A DNA stretch of 64,000 nucleotides, taken from contig NC_089319.1 in assembly GCF_036669915.1 (NCBI RefSeq), positions 372,001 through 436,000 of the forward strand. Direction: 5' to 3'. A program made the position numbers and the translations under genes. The notes beneath the pieces were generated by a model that was not told the DNA's origin, did no database searches, and saw only the letters and a program-made list of their open reading frames with translations. Positions 1 through 10,000 of this stretch are shown in pieces; the first letter of the stretch is position 1, and every line of letters begins with the position of its first letter. The DNA comes from Pocillopora verrucosa. Its lineage: Eukaryota; Cnidaria; Anthozoa; Scleractinia; Pocilloporidae.

Positions 1-84
1 TTCCACGCTACCCAGCGCACTGGGATCCTGTTCCCACTGAGAGGCCGCCTGGCAGAGGTGGACAAGGATATTGTCTTGGAGTAG
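1..84 (+). CDS. Terminal coding exon of an unidentified gene (5' part outside window)
   Basis: From base 1 an open frame runs 27 codons to a TAG at 82-84 and reads FHATQRTGILFPLRGRLAEV at its start. No acceptor is visible because the window begins inside the exon. A canonical AATAAA at 749-754 would close the transcript, giving a 3' UTR of about 680 bases. I do not recognise the protein. An alternative is that splicing continues into the open frame at 178-480. Confidence is moderate because only 27 residues are available. Confidence 0.4.
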   Translation, partial: FHATQRTGILFPLRGRLAEVDKDIVLE

Positions 85-177
85 TTTGGTCAAAGCCCGA
101 AAAGAGCTTTGGTTCAGATTCATCGTCTGAAGGTAGGGGGCATGCTACGTATTGCGTAAATTCTTGTTCTTTTTTCG

Positions 178-480
178 GTGTTTCCACTATGCAAACGTAG
201 TATTTCGTGTTTCATAGATATTCCAGAATTGTTCCGTGATGAAGAGGAAACATTAGTTTTCCAAGGCAAAACTAAGCGGTCGGTGAAGCCAAGAAAAAGC
301 ATCCGTGCTGATCACGCTTCCTTGGGCCGTGAAGCTCCAGTTGAAGAACCTACAAGGTGGTGCAGGGTGTCTAGACTTCCCAACCATTCTCTCCTGTCCT
401 CTTCGGAAAGACTGCAATCTACGTACTTGTATGGTGATGGGGTTGCGTTGGAAGATTTCGAGACCACACCAGACGTGTAG
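178..480 (+). other. 100-codon open frame, possible alternative last exon or 3' UTR
   Basis: An open frame of 100 codons lies just after the stop at 84 and before the AATAAA at 749-754. The translation is hydrophilic, with an acidic stretch (ELFRDEEE) followed by a basic stretch (GKTKRSVKPRK), and no domain is recognisable. A possible acceptor (AG at about 209-210, after a T-rich run) could make it an alternative terminal exon of the upstream gene. It may equally be chance open frame in a 3' UTR; two other frames over part of the same bases are also open. Confidence 0.25.
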
Positions 481-748
481 GACACCACTACTTTAACCAC
501 TGTCACATGTAAAGTGATAATTGATAAATTCTTGTTTCATTTTCGCAGTTTTAATCAAGATTCTTATCATGAAATCCTTGCTTTTATAGGTTAAAGTGGT
601 TCATCCTCAGAGAGGTGTTCATCTTACGAGAGATGTTGGATTTACACAAATGTTGCACGCGGAGTGCAAACTTTTCAATGAATGCTGAGGAAAAACGATG
701 GGTTTACGAGAAAATAATTTTTGACAATTGTTTTTGAGTTGATTTATG

Positions 749-754
749 AATAAA
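749..754 (+). terminator. Poly(A) signal of the upstream plus-strand gene
   Basis: Canonical AATAAA followed within about 25 bases by a T-rich stretch. It fits the 3' end of the transcript whose stop codon lies at 82-84 (or at 478-480 if the second frame is used). Confidence 0.55.
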
Positions 755-1390
755 GTTGAAAACTGTTTTAAGTCCTTGTTTTCAGTGATTTAGGTTCTTG
801 CCCCACCAACAGTACAACGACAAAACCTCTCCAGTTTTCCTCTCATAGCTGGTAATAGGACGGTCGCACTATGCCACAGATTGAGCATAACTTAGGCTCT
901 ATAAGCCCATAAAACCCTTCAGAGTCCAATTCATTACTTTTAATTCGATCCAAACAAATCATACAACTTATTTGATATTTGTGTTATGTACAACGTTCTC
1001 TTGATTGAATTCATACAAATCGTTACGTCCATAGTAAACAATCTATTTTTCCCAACAATGACTATTTCTTCTCCTAACCTGCTCACAGCAGGTCTTAATA
1101 TGGAGATAGAGACATGTATAACCTGATCCTATCAGCAAAATGAATGTGAGCAGTCTGCACAAGCTTGTGTAAAAAATTTGGAAATACGAGAATTTACAAA
1201 ATGTACCAATATGTCCCTCTCAGAATTAACAAACTTTATACAACCTGAAAAGTGGGAGAATCTGATAGAGAACAGGAGAATCATTTACCTACAAGTTTTC
1301 AGCTTAAGCTTCTCAAAAGTTTTTGTTGTCAAAAATATGATGTGGTTCACATTTTTCACTTGTGCTAAGAATTAATAAACCAGTGTTACC
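755..1390. other. Intergenic, no gene seen
   Basis: AT-rich sequence between two converging transcripts: the plus-strand gene ending near 775 and the minus-strand nuclear receptor whose poly(A) signal lies at 1395-1400. Only a short, featureless open frame (1178-1375) is present. Confidence 0.5.
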
Positions 1391-1394
1391 TACC

Positions 1395-1400
1395 TTTATT
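1395..1400 (-). terminator. Poly(A) signal of the nuclear receptor gene
   Basis: TTTATT on the plus strand, that is AATAAA on the minus strand, about 250 bases past the receptor stop codon (1653-1655). The short 3' UTR this implies is plausible but not proven. Confidence 0.5.
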
Positions 1401-1652
1401 CCAAAATATTAAGTTCACCAATGAATACAAGGCAAAAAAAAAAGAAAAGAAAAAAGCCAAACTGATTTGTAACATTTTAGAAACAAGGTAAAAATTTGAG
1501 CCACAACATACATTTCCATGGGATGAAGATGTCCATATTCCAATGACTCGGACAGCAATATGAAGGTATTTTCTCTAAAACTACTCCATTTGAAGTAACT
1601 TCCAAGTTAATGTCCCTATATTATGTACCAAGGAAGGTTAGAGGTATGTTCT

Positions 1653-4600
1653 CTAAAACCTTGCAGATTCAAACATTTCTTGTAGTAATGTTGACATTGG
1701 AATTTCTCCCTCCAGCTTGGCCCGCACTAGCAAGAAATACTGATAGCCTTTAGTGCAAACATCACGAAGAGCTGGTAACCGGAGAAGAAGCTTAGCAAAG
1801 CGTCCTGAACGATCAGGGTAATTTAACTCCATGTGATCTTTAAGAGCTGCAAGAAATGACCCTTGAAGTGCTTCAACTGCAATCTTGTCAGAAAGTCCTG
1901 ATGTTTCTGTAAAACATTTTTAAAAATCAGTTGGTTATAATCTTCACAGATGGAATGGTTTAAGGGTCCAAGATTCTTGTAATTTTTGAAGAACATAGCC
2001 TTCATGATGAATGCCATGATTTGAATTTGTTTTATGTTCTAATAAATCATTGGAGGGGTGAAGCAAAATTTAACATTCACCTTTTTTTAGTTACCAATTC
2101 CACCTTCAACCCTTCCACTACCAAGATCTCTTCAGAAATTCTCCTTATACTGTCTGTCGTAGAATTTTCATAATGTAAATTCAGATAATTTGGTATTGGA
2201 ACAACTAATAATCACCAAATTGATATTTCCCTTTATCCTCATTACTTGTCTGCTTGATGTTGTATTGATGTTGTATGGAGAACTTCTGGCTCGGTCACTC
2301 ATAGGAATTACAGGTTAAACAGTTTTAGTTTCATACTTGCCAAATTCCACTACACAAAAATCAGTCAGAAAAGTTGGTGCCTATGGTAAAATTAATTTCA
2401 AAAGATTTTAATGTAAATGTAAGACTAAGTGGCATTCTGCTCTGGACAACAACTCAATTTAAGACAGCAAATTATTTCTGTCAGTAGTAGATGGCAATTT
2501 CTATTGGTTTCTTGGCATACCATTCCTCTTGGCTTGAAAATAATACAAAATGATTCAGAATGTAGGACAAGAATAAAGCTTACGGTAAGGTAGTAATGTA
2601 CCATGTAGCTGTCTAAGCATGCAAGACCCTGGAGGCATGTGGTGAGACTCAGACATGCAAATACATAGGTAATTTAGTGTTAACAACTGAGTTGAAAACG
2701 TAAATTGGTCGCCATAAAGAGTTTAAAGGCTGATGTTTCAAATGTTAGCCCTTCACTCTGATGAAGGGCTAATGCTCATAACATCAGCTTTTAAACTCTT
2801 TACGGAGGCCAACTTACATTTTCAACTCAGTTGTTAATGCTAAATTACCTGTTATAAACTCCCACCGATGCAGCACTACAGTTTCTTTAGAAACTTACCC
2901 CCTTTATGCAAATACATAGACAAACGGACAGAGGTAATTTTTCTGACAGAGAGATGGATGTAACTGTGCAAGAATATAGTCAGATAGGCAATTGAAAAAA
3001 TAGACAGACATTTATCTACTAGACAGACTGACCAAGGTTGATAATGTAAAGTTATGCACTGAAAATCCCTACCTGGATTAGCTAAGAGAATAGTCTTTAA
3101 ACAAGCAAATTCTACTTGATCCATGGCAAGGGGCCTAAGTCTTTCTACCACATCAAGAATCATGTCAACAATTTCTTTGTTTAACACACTGTAACAATCC
3201 TCTCTCTCAAGAAGAGTGGTTGAGTTCATGTACACATACTCTTTGTAAGGAATAGACCTGTAAATGACTCGAAACACAATCAGTTCCATTCCTCCAGCAG
3301 TCAACAAAGCAATCTGATCCTTACGGCAAAGATTTTCAAAACCCGGTACCAGTTTGGCCCATTCAACAATCAAGTATAGTTCTTTGGTAATTGCAGTGGA
3401 AAGTTTGGTAAGCATTCCTTCCCTGCTTTCTGTGCCATCTGCTTCCTTTGGATTCTCATCTGACTCTCCAGGAGGAATGATGCAAGGACTACTTTCCATA
3501 AGTTTTTCAATGAGTTCAGAGCAATATACAATATTTGTGTCTTGATTCACATTTCTCTCAGTTGTTTCATCACATTTCTGTTTCTTTAGTGGATAGAATG
3601 ATCGTCCACCACGCTTTTTTTCTTTTCTTACCCCTAGAAAAAAAATAAATATTTCAATAAAAAAGTAAACATGTAGCAATAATTGTCACTTGCATTGAAT
3701 GCATGACATAACCTTTTACACTTCAGGCTGGTTTTCACAAATATCAGGGCTAGAGTTTTTTCTTAGAAGTGCAGAGAGATGCAAACTAATGACAAAAAAA
3801 AAAAAAATAACAACAACAACAGAATTGGAAGCAGTATTCCATTGCCATTAGTGCCTCAATTGTCTGTGATCTTTGAAATCTAGGTTGATTAGGTTATTAA
3901 GCCATTTGATGACCTTAGAACTTGTGCTCTGATTGGTTGAATCTTCTGCTTCTGCTTGCTGCTTGAACAATTTAGTTCTTAACTGATCATAAACGTATGA
4001 TTCCTCAGCAGGATTGGGAGGAAATGGAACTATTTAGAATCTTCAGACTCTGGTTCCACTAGTATTGTGCTCTTAAGTCTAAGTGCCTCCTACTTATGAC
4101 TCCTACTCTGTAGCTTTAAAAAAAAAGCCTTAAAGCAAAGTACTGAGAGGGTCAGGATAACTTTTAGGGAAACAAACATATCTGAAGATGGCCAAAGAGT
4201 TTGGGTAAAGATGTCTAAAGAAACACAACTTGAAACCAAATTTGTTTTCCAAAATGTGTAAATTTACATTTACAACTAACCCTATGCTCAAATTCTCTCA
4301 CTAGAAGTGAGGAATTGATTGTTATGTAAGAATATTAATAAAAACAAATGAGGTTGTGTCCTCGTGTACCGGTACACAAAGGAACTAAACATTAACGAAC
4401 TGCGTCACAACTCCATGTATGGATATGAAAACAATAGGAATTCCCCCGTGTACCGGTACACCAAGACAGCCCCACAAATGATTATCATTTCATGAAACAC
4501 AGTCTGAAATATATCCCAGTCACCAATCCTACCCATATCTTCACCCTTGCTTAATAACTTGTAGCAACTCAAACCTCAATGCTTAATCAGGGATTTAATT

Positions 4601-5315
4601 AAGTTTTGAAGTTGACGAATGAAAATATAAAATATAATTGGATAAAATATGCATAACAACAGAACAGCTTTTCTGTTTACATGTTGTCCCACTTTTTACA
4701 ATAATAACCGAAGGTTCTGTTAATTTCACCAGCATAATAAGTAGAAGTAGATCACATGACACTGCTGTGACTCGTTTCAACATCCTGAAGTCAAACTTAT
4801 TATCATTTTGTCTCAACACAGTCTAAAGGTCGTTTTTCAGAGATTGGCTGCCTTTAGTAGTATATCAAAATCATTTTATCAATTTTCGCCATTTTTCCCT
4901 GCAGTCTAACTCGCAGAAATCATAATTAAACACTAAGTACATGTTGTCATTTGTCCAGTCGAATTCCTTGATCGAAAGATTACTCTGGCGGAATATTCCT
5001 ACCTGTGCTTCATCTCTAATAATCTTTAGATTTTAAATGAAAATCTCTGTAAGAGAAATCAATACCTTCTGCGACCATCCCCACTGTAAAACATTTCTGA
5101 AGCCGACAGAACTGACATTTGGCCCGTGACTGCTTGTCTACGGGACAGCTTTCATCAGCAATACACTCATATTTGTCCAGCAGCTCTTTCTGTACTGTCC
5201 TCTTAAAGAAACTCTTGCAGCCTTCACAAGTGTTCGCACCGTAATGGTAACCGGAGGCACTATCACTGCATACAGCACACCACTTCTCGCTTTCGTCGTC
5301 GTTTTTATCAGCCAT
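1653..5315 (-). CDS. Nuclear receptor, NR3 (steroid/estrogen-related receptor-like), complete
   Basis: Ligand-regulated transcription factor acting in the nucleus. Exons on the minus strand are 5315-5066, 3633-3073 and 1906-1653, with all phases closing (1065 nt, 354 aa). Residues 13-75 form two zinc fingers with all eight cysteines. The P-box is CEGCKS, one residue from the estrogen-receptor type. [12 protein letters not shown] extension (84-94) resembles the half-site-extending A/T-box of ERR and ER. The A/B region is only 12 residues. In the ligand-binding domain, KEL...WAKLVPGF (167-182) is helix 3 and VIYRSIPY (206-213) helix 5. Glu168 and Arg209 align with the Glu/Arg pair that holds the steroid A-ring in ER. 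The C-terminus [16 protein letters not shown] carries an AF-2 helix with Glu347. Similarity to ERR and ER is recalled, not searched. Cnidarian NR3E receptors are the best candidate group; NR5- or NR6-like is less likely. Start chosen at the first Met before the first zinc finger. Confidence 0.93.
2668..2900. repeat. Fold-back (palindromic) repeat, copy 1, in nuclear receptor intron 2
   Basis: The arms at about 2668-2760 and 2760-2849 are inverted copies of each other. They begin GGTAATTTAG and end CTAAATTACC, and the centre is the hairpin TTAGCCCTTC...GAAGGGCTAA. The flank up to 2900 (CTCCCACCG ... AAACTTACCC) is the reverse complement of the left flank of the copy at 46325-46571, so the element is about 230-250 bp and sits here in the opposite orientation. 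No coding content; a MITE-like dispersed element. Confidence 0.8.
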
Positions 5316-5686
5316 TCAACAACACGGTTTTACTATCTATTTGGTGCTATTTCTGGACTTCTCGAAGGAAGCCATATTTGTCCTCAACCAAAAGACAAGG
5401 CTTAAAGCAAGAATGTAACACCAAGATAAATCTCGGATTATGGTATAGTTTTCCACTTTTGACAGCTTCCATAAGCTTCTGAAAACATTGATCCTCGCTA
5501 CAACTGACACGAGAGCTGGGAAAGAATGAGACAGTATTCTCTTTCCGATCAAGTACCTTTCAAGTCACACATTTCGCAAACATTTCTGGAAATGACGTCA
5601 TACATGTCACAAAACTTCTACCGTCTCTCAAGTCACGCTCTCTCCTTCATCTCGGTGACCCGATCAAGTGCCAGTGAACGACCGTA
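5316..5686. promoter_or_regulatory. Divergent promoter between nuclear receptor and SRPBCC gene, with a perfect CRE
   Basis: The two start codons are 371 bp apart and point away from each other. A palindromic TGACGTCA, the CREB/ATF full site, lies at 5593-5600, 87 bp before the plus-strand start codon. No clear TATA box was noted. Joint regulation is inference. Confidence 0.55.
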
Positions 5687-6552
5687 ATGACTCTCAGGAT
5701 CATCTTCTGGACCTCTTTAGTGGCAATTCTTGGCGTTTTAGCCTACAGGGAGCTGGAAGTTGTCACTGTCGGATTCTCACTAGAGCCGGTGTATATACCA
5801 GCAAAGCGGTCAGATGTGTTTCGAATTTTGATGGATGAACCAGAATATTTGGTGGTGACTCACCCAATGTGGTAAGAATTTGAATTCAGCCTGAGGTGGG
5901 GTATTGGTCTATATTCCACGCCAGCAATCCCTTTGAACTCCAACTATGATAAGTGTCACTTACCATGCATTTGGCGATCTGTTTAGTTGTTACTTTCTCA
6001 TTTCGGAAGAACTAAATAAGTTTTCATGTATAGCTATCTAGCGCTTTAGTAATTAAAGTTCCCCCTCTGGCCATTGAACCGCAGAGAACTCGGCTCATTA
6101 CGCCTCACTGATCTGATATGATCAAATTCAATATATTTTAAGGAACTTCTCTTCTTTGTTCTAGCACTGGTGTAAGCAACATAGTCCGATTGCAAGGCGA
6201 AGATGGAAAAAGGATCGTGGAATTTGACATTGATGAGAACCCTGTTTTATTTGGAGTCTACGAAAAAAATGTTACTTTCCATCTTATCACAAGGGAGATA
6301 CTAGAGGATACTATCATTCAGAGTACAGCGGATTTGTTGGGAGGAATGTTCAAGATAAAACAAGGATATGATCTTGCGGATGCTAAAGATGGCAGAGACG
6401 GGACATTGTTGGTGGATCATGCTGAATATACTGCCCCTCGCATACTTGGAAGATATGTATTGAGGGAGGCGATTCCTTCTCACGAAGCAATAACTCAAAA
6501 TTTAAGGCAGAATTTTAGAGAGATATATCAGAAAATTAAGGTTGATACTTAA
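5687..6552 (+). CDS. Membrane-anchored SRPBCC/START-like protein, two exons
   Basis: Exon 1 (5687-5871) joins exon 2 (6165-6552) across a GTAAGA...CTAG intron, giving 573 nt and 190 aa. Residues 4-20 (RIIFWTSLVAILGVLAY) form an uncleaved-looking hydrophobic anchor. The rest resembles a lipid-binding SRPBCC (START/polyketide-cyclase) fold. Features are an early VYIPAKRSDVFRIL helix, alternating beta strands (IVEFDIDENP, NVTFHLITREIL) and a long C-terminal helix (HEAITQNLRQNFREIYQKI). The family call is by fold-like pattern only. Ligand, reaction and site of action are unknown; the anchor suggests ER or another membrane facing the cytosol. It shares a promoter interval with the nuclear receptor. 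Confidence 0.75.
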
Positions 6553-6624
6553 GACCTGCACTGTTTGCACGAAATTGCTAAACGAGCTTGAGAATAGCGA
6601 CGCGAAGCGATGAGGTTACCAAGG

Positions 6625-6722
6625 TAACAAGGTAATTAAGTATTATCAACTGAGTTGATACCGTAAATAGTTTAATAAAAGCCGAAGTTGCGAGCGTTAG
6701 GCCTTCGTCAGAGCGATCAACC
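6625..6722. repeat. Fold-back repeat, half copy
   Basis: GGTAATTAAGTATTATCAAC followed by the arm that ends AGGCCTTCGTCAGAGCGAT. This matches one arm of the palindromes at 2668-2849 and 46377-46571. The second arm is missing, so this is a broken copy just downstream of the SRPBCC gene. Confidence 0.65.
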
Positions 6723-7026
6723 AAGGTAACAGCTGTATGGCTCAAAAGTTTATGAAATGACGCGGTGATGATGAAAGTGATACTGATAAAATTTCTTTGA
6801 CAGAAAAGGAGAACTTTTTGTTTTATTATTACCTATCATAATAACATTAAAAGGCTTTGACCCCAGAAAGTTAGTCTCGACTGGTTTTGAAAGACTGGGA
6901 ACCAACGTGGCATTTGTGGGATAGTTCATGACTTTTTACACGACATGTGTTGTATTTTTTCTGTATCGATTGCTGTCCCTCTTGTCTCAAATCTTTCCCT
7001 TAGAGCAGACGCTTGCCTTTAGAAAA

Positions 7027-10000
7027 ATGTTAACGATTACTAGTATTTTCCTCCTGGGCTTAAATTTTCTTTTTGCACAAGCGAAATATCAGGCGACGTG
7101 GGAGTCGCTTGATTCGCGGCCACTTCCCTCCTGGTACGACGATGCGAAGTTCGGAATTTTTATGCACTGGGGGGTGTATGCTGTTCCGAGTTTTGGCTCC
7201 GAATGGTTCTGGTGGCATTGGAAAGGAGAAAATGATCCAAAATACGTTGAGTTTATGAAAAAGAATTATCGTCCGGGTTTCTCCTATGCCGATTTTGCGC
7301 CGATGTTCAGGGCTGAATTTTTCGACCCTGATCTATGGGCGGACATGTTGGCTCGATCTGGTGCCAGGTTTGTGGGACGATTTTTTCATGATTTTTTTAA
7401 AGGTTGCCATTCTTTCAATACTCTCATTTATAGAGAATTTCTTTATAGTACGAAAATTGGGCATTTCAAGCTTTCCGAAGCAGTTGAGACAAGCTGAACT
7501 AAGAAAATTATGCAATATATGTAGTTATCTTTAGAAATGGTTTCTAAAATAGGTGGTTTTGTAATAAGTACCTGCATCACAAAGGGTTCTCTTTGTGAAA
7601 CTTTTTACGTTTACAACTTGACCTATTTTCGTAGATTAAATCTCTTGGTTTGAGAGTTTTGAGGATTTGATTAAACATGCTATATTCAGCTTCAGCAGAC
7701 ATTCCTTGATATCTGACAGATGTTAGTTCCAGTTTCAGCATCAAAGCTATTCGAACAAAATCTGCTGAGAGCGCATTTTCTCTTAAGATTTTTTTGGAAG
7801 TGATGATATTATATAATTTTTTTTAATGGGTGACAAGTCCTTTTACTTAATCAAGTCTTGTTACTCTACAGACTTGTTCTTTGCATAGTTGATGACTATA
7901 CCATGGCCAACAGTCTCAATTTATCTCTATAGTCTTAAGTAGGTCTGGGATATGCAGTGTGTGTACCAGGCTTGTTGGCTCATCCCTCCTCCCCTCTCAA
8001 CCATGCTCAACTGCTCATTTTCTGTGATGGCAATCTCTACTGCCAATTAAGTTTGTGATAATATCCCTTCTCTATGGGAATCATTGCATAACTCTCATTT
8101 TGCAAAAATAAACTTTATTCTTAAGAAACTAACATATTCAAGTAGAAGGAGCTTTTCTTTAGGAGAGAGGATCAACAACATGAAGTCAGCTACTACTTTT
8201 TTAACAACTAGGCTGGAAGAAGTAATGCCTTACTTTTATAATTATTTTCATCTTTGATAGATATGTTGTTTTGACAAGTAAACACCATGAGGGCTGGACA
8301 AACTGGAGGTCAAATGTTTCTTGGAACTGGAACTCCGTCAATAATGGTCCTCATAGGGATCTTGTTGGTAAGCAAGCTTTTGGTCTCAACTTGGGCATTC
8401 TATTTCATGCTTTTTGTAATCTTTTTGTAAGGCCAGATTTACTTTGCAATCACCTAAAGTCACACTGAACATTTCCAAGTTGGTCCTCCACAACCAAAAT
8501 GGCACTTTCTTTAAAGTTGCATTTGTGCCACTGTATGTTTTGATAAAATAGGAATCCTTCATGTTAGCAGATACAAAAGAAAAAGCCAGGCCTATTATAG
8601 TGCACGCTCAGAACTGATGCCCACCATGATACTGTTCTTGAAACATTGTGCAAAAATAACATGGTCATTTTATTTGTCTTGAACAGGTGATCTAGCATCA
8701 GCCATTAGGAAGCGCACTAACATCACATTTGGTTTGTACTATTCCCTTTATGAATGGTTTAACCCTCTTTATCTGGAAGATAAAGAAAATAAATTTGCCA
8801 CACAGACATATGTTGATGTAAGTTGAACTCTTAAGGATAAATTCAGTTTTAACACTTGAACTCCCATAAGTGACCAGGACAAAGGTTTCTCTTTACGATA
8901 ACAGTACACTTTCAAGCTGATGGGTGACGAGAATAAAGAAAAAAAATCAATTAAAGGATTATTAGTTGATTCAGTACCAAATTCTCTTAACTAACATTAT
9001 AGGAGTTGTGGGGCAGATGGTAAAGAGAGCTACTGATAAGATCGTGAGAGTGAAAGGGTTAACCCTTTAACTCTGAATATCTGATTATGAATTCTCCCCA
9101 CTAGCTGCTATATGTTTCCTCATAAGTAAGTTGCAAGAATTTGGTGTCAGATTGAGAGAGCAACTTGAACCTAATAAGTTTGAATATTCTCATTGTCTGT
9201 TTGCTGGATAATGGTTAGATATTTTAGGGAGAAGTTACTTTTTAATGACTCCTGGGAGTTAAAGAGTTTAATGAACATTTTAGCACTGTTTTATATGTTT
9301 TTCTGATCTTGCATTCTCCCCAGCTACATGTAAATCATGGATTTGTTCTCAAGGCTGTCAACCAAACCTAATAATGCATTTTTGTATTGATGTGTAATAT
9401 TTTCTTAATAAGATATTGATGAGGCAGTTTTTTTAAAATATATATTTATTGTTAGATGTGGAATTGTAGACTGTGCAGTTTTTTCTGTACTGTTACTTTT
9501 AGTTTCACCATTATCCTGGTACCGTAATTTCTGGCTATTTACCCATGCGGCAGATTACCTGCATATGTCAATTTTTGCAATTGTGACAAAAAAAATTTAA
9601 ACAGATCAACTGCACTGGCAGATAACCTGTACCTAAGAACAAAAGAAAATCGTCAACTCACACAAAGTTCCACCATTGTTTTTGTGGACATGATATCCTT
9701 TAGCATGCAATTAATAAATTTTCACACTTCCTGTTCTTGATGTTTCTTATAGAATGAATCAAAGAAATGCCTTGAAACATGAAAATACTCTTTAACTCAT
9801 GGCAGTGCTAGCTAAGAAAATTTCACTGATGTGTCAAATATTCTGTCGTGCTGTTGTTCTGTAAAATTATCTTATTACCTGCTCCTTCCCATAACTTGCA
9901 CCAACAACTGTCTGTGGTAGAATTAACAGATTACCCATGGGTAATTGGCTAGAAATTATGGTACTAAATATCTGAATGAAACTCCTGGATAATATGTACT

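Noticed and set aside
6928-7026. Upstream in-frame Met as the fucosidase start
   Set aside because: It would place 33 residues before a standard signal peptide; Met at 7027 gives the normal N-terminus.
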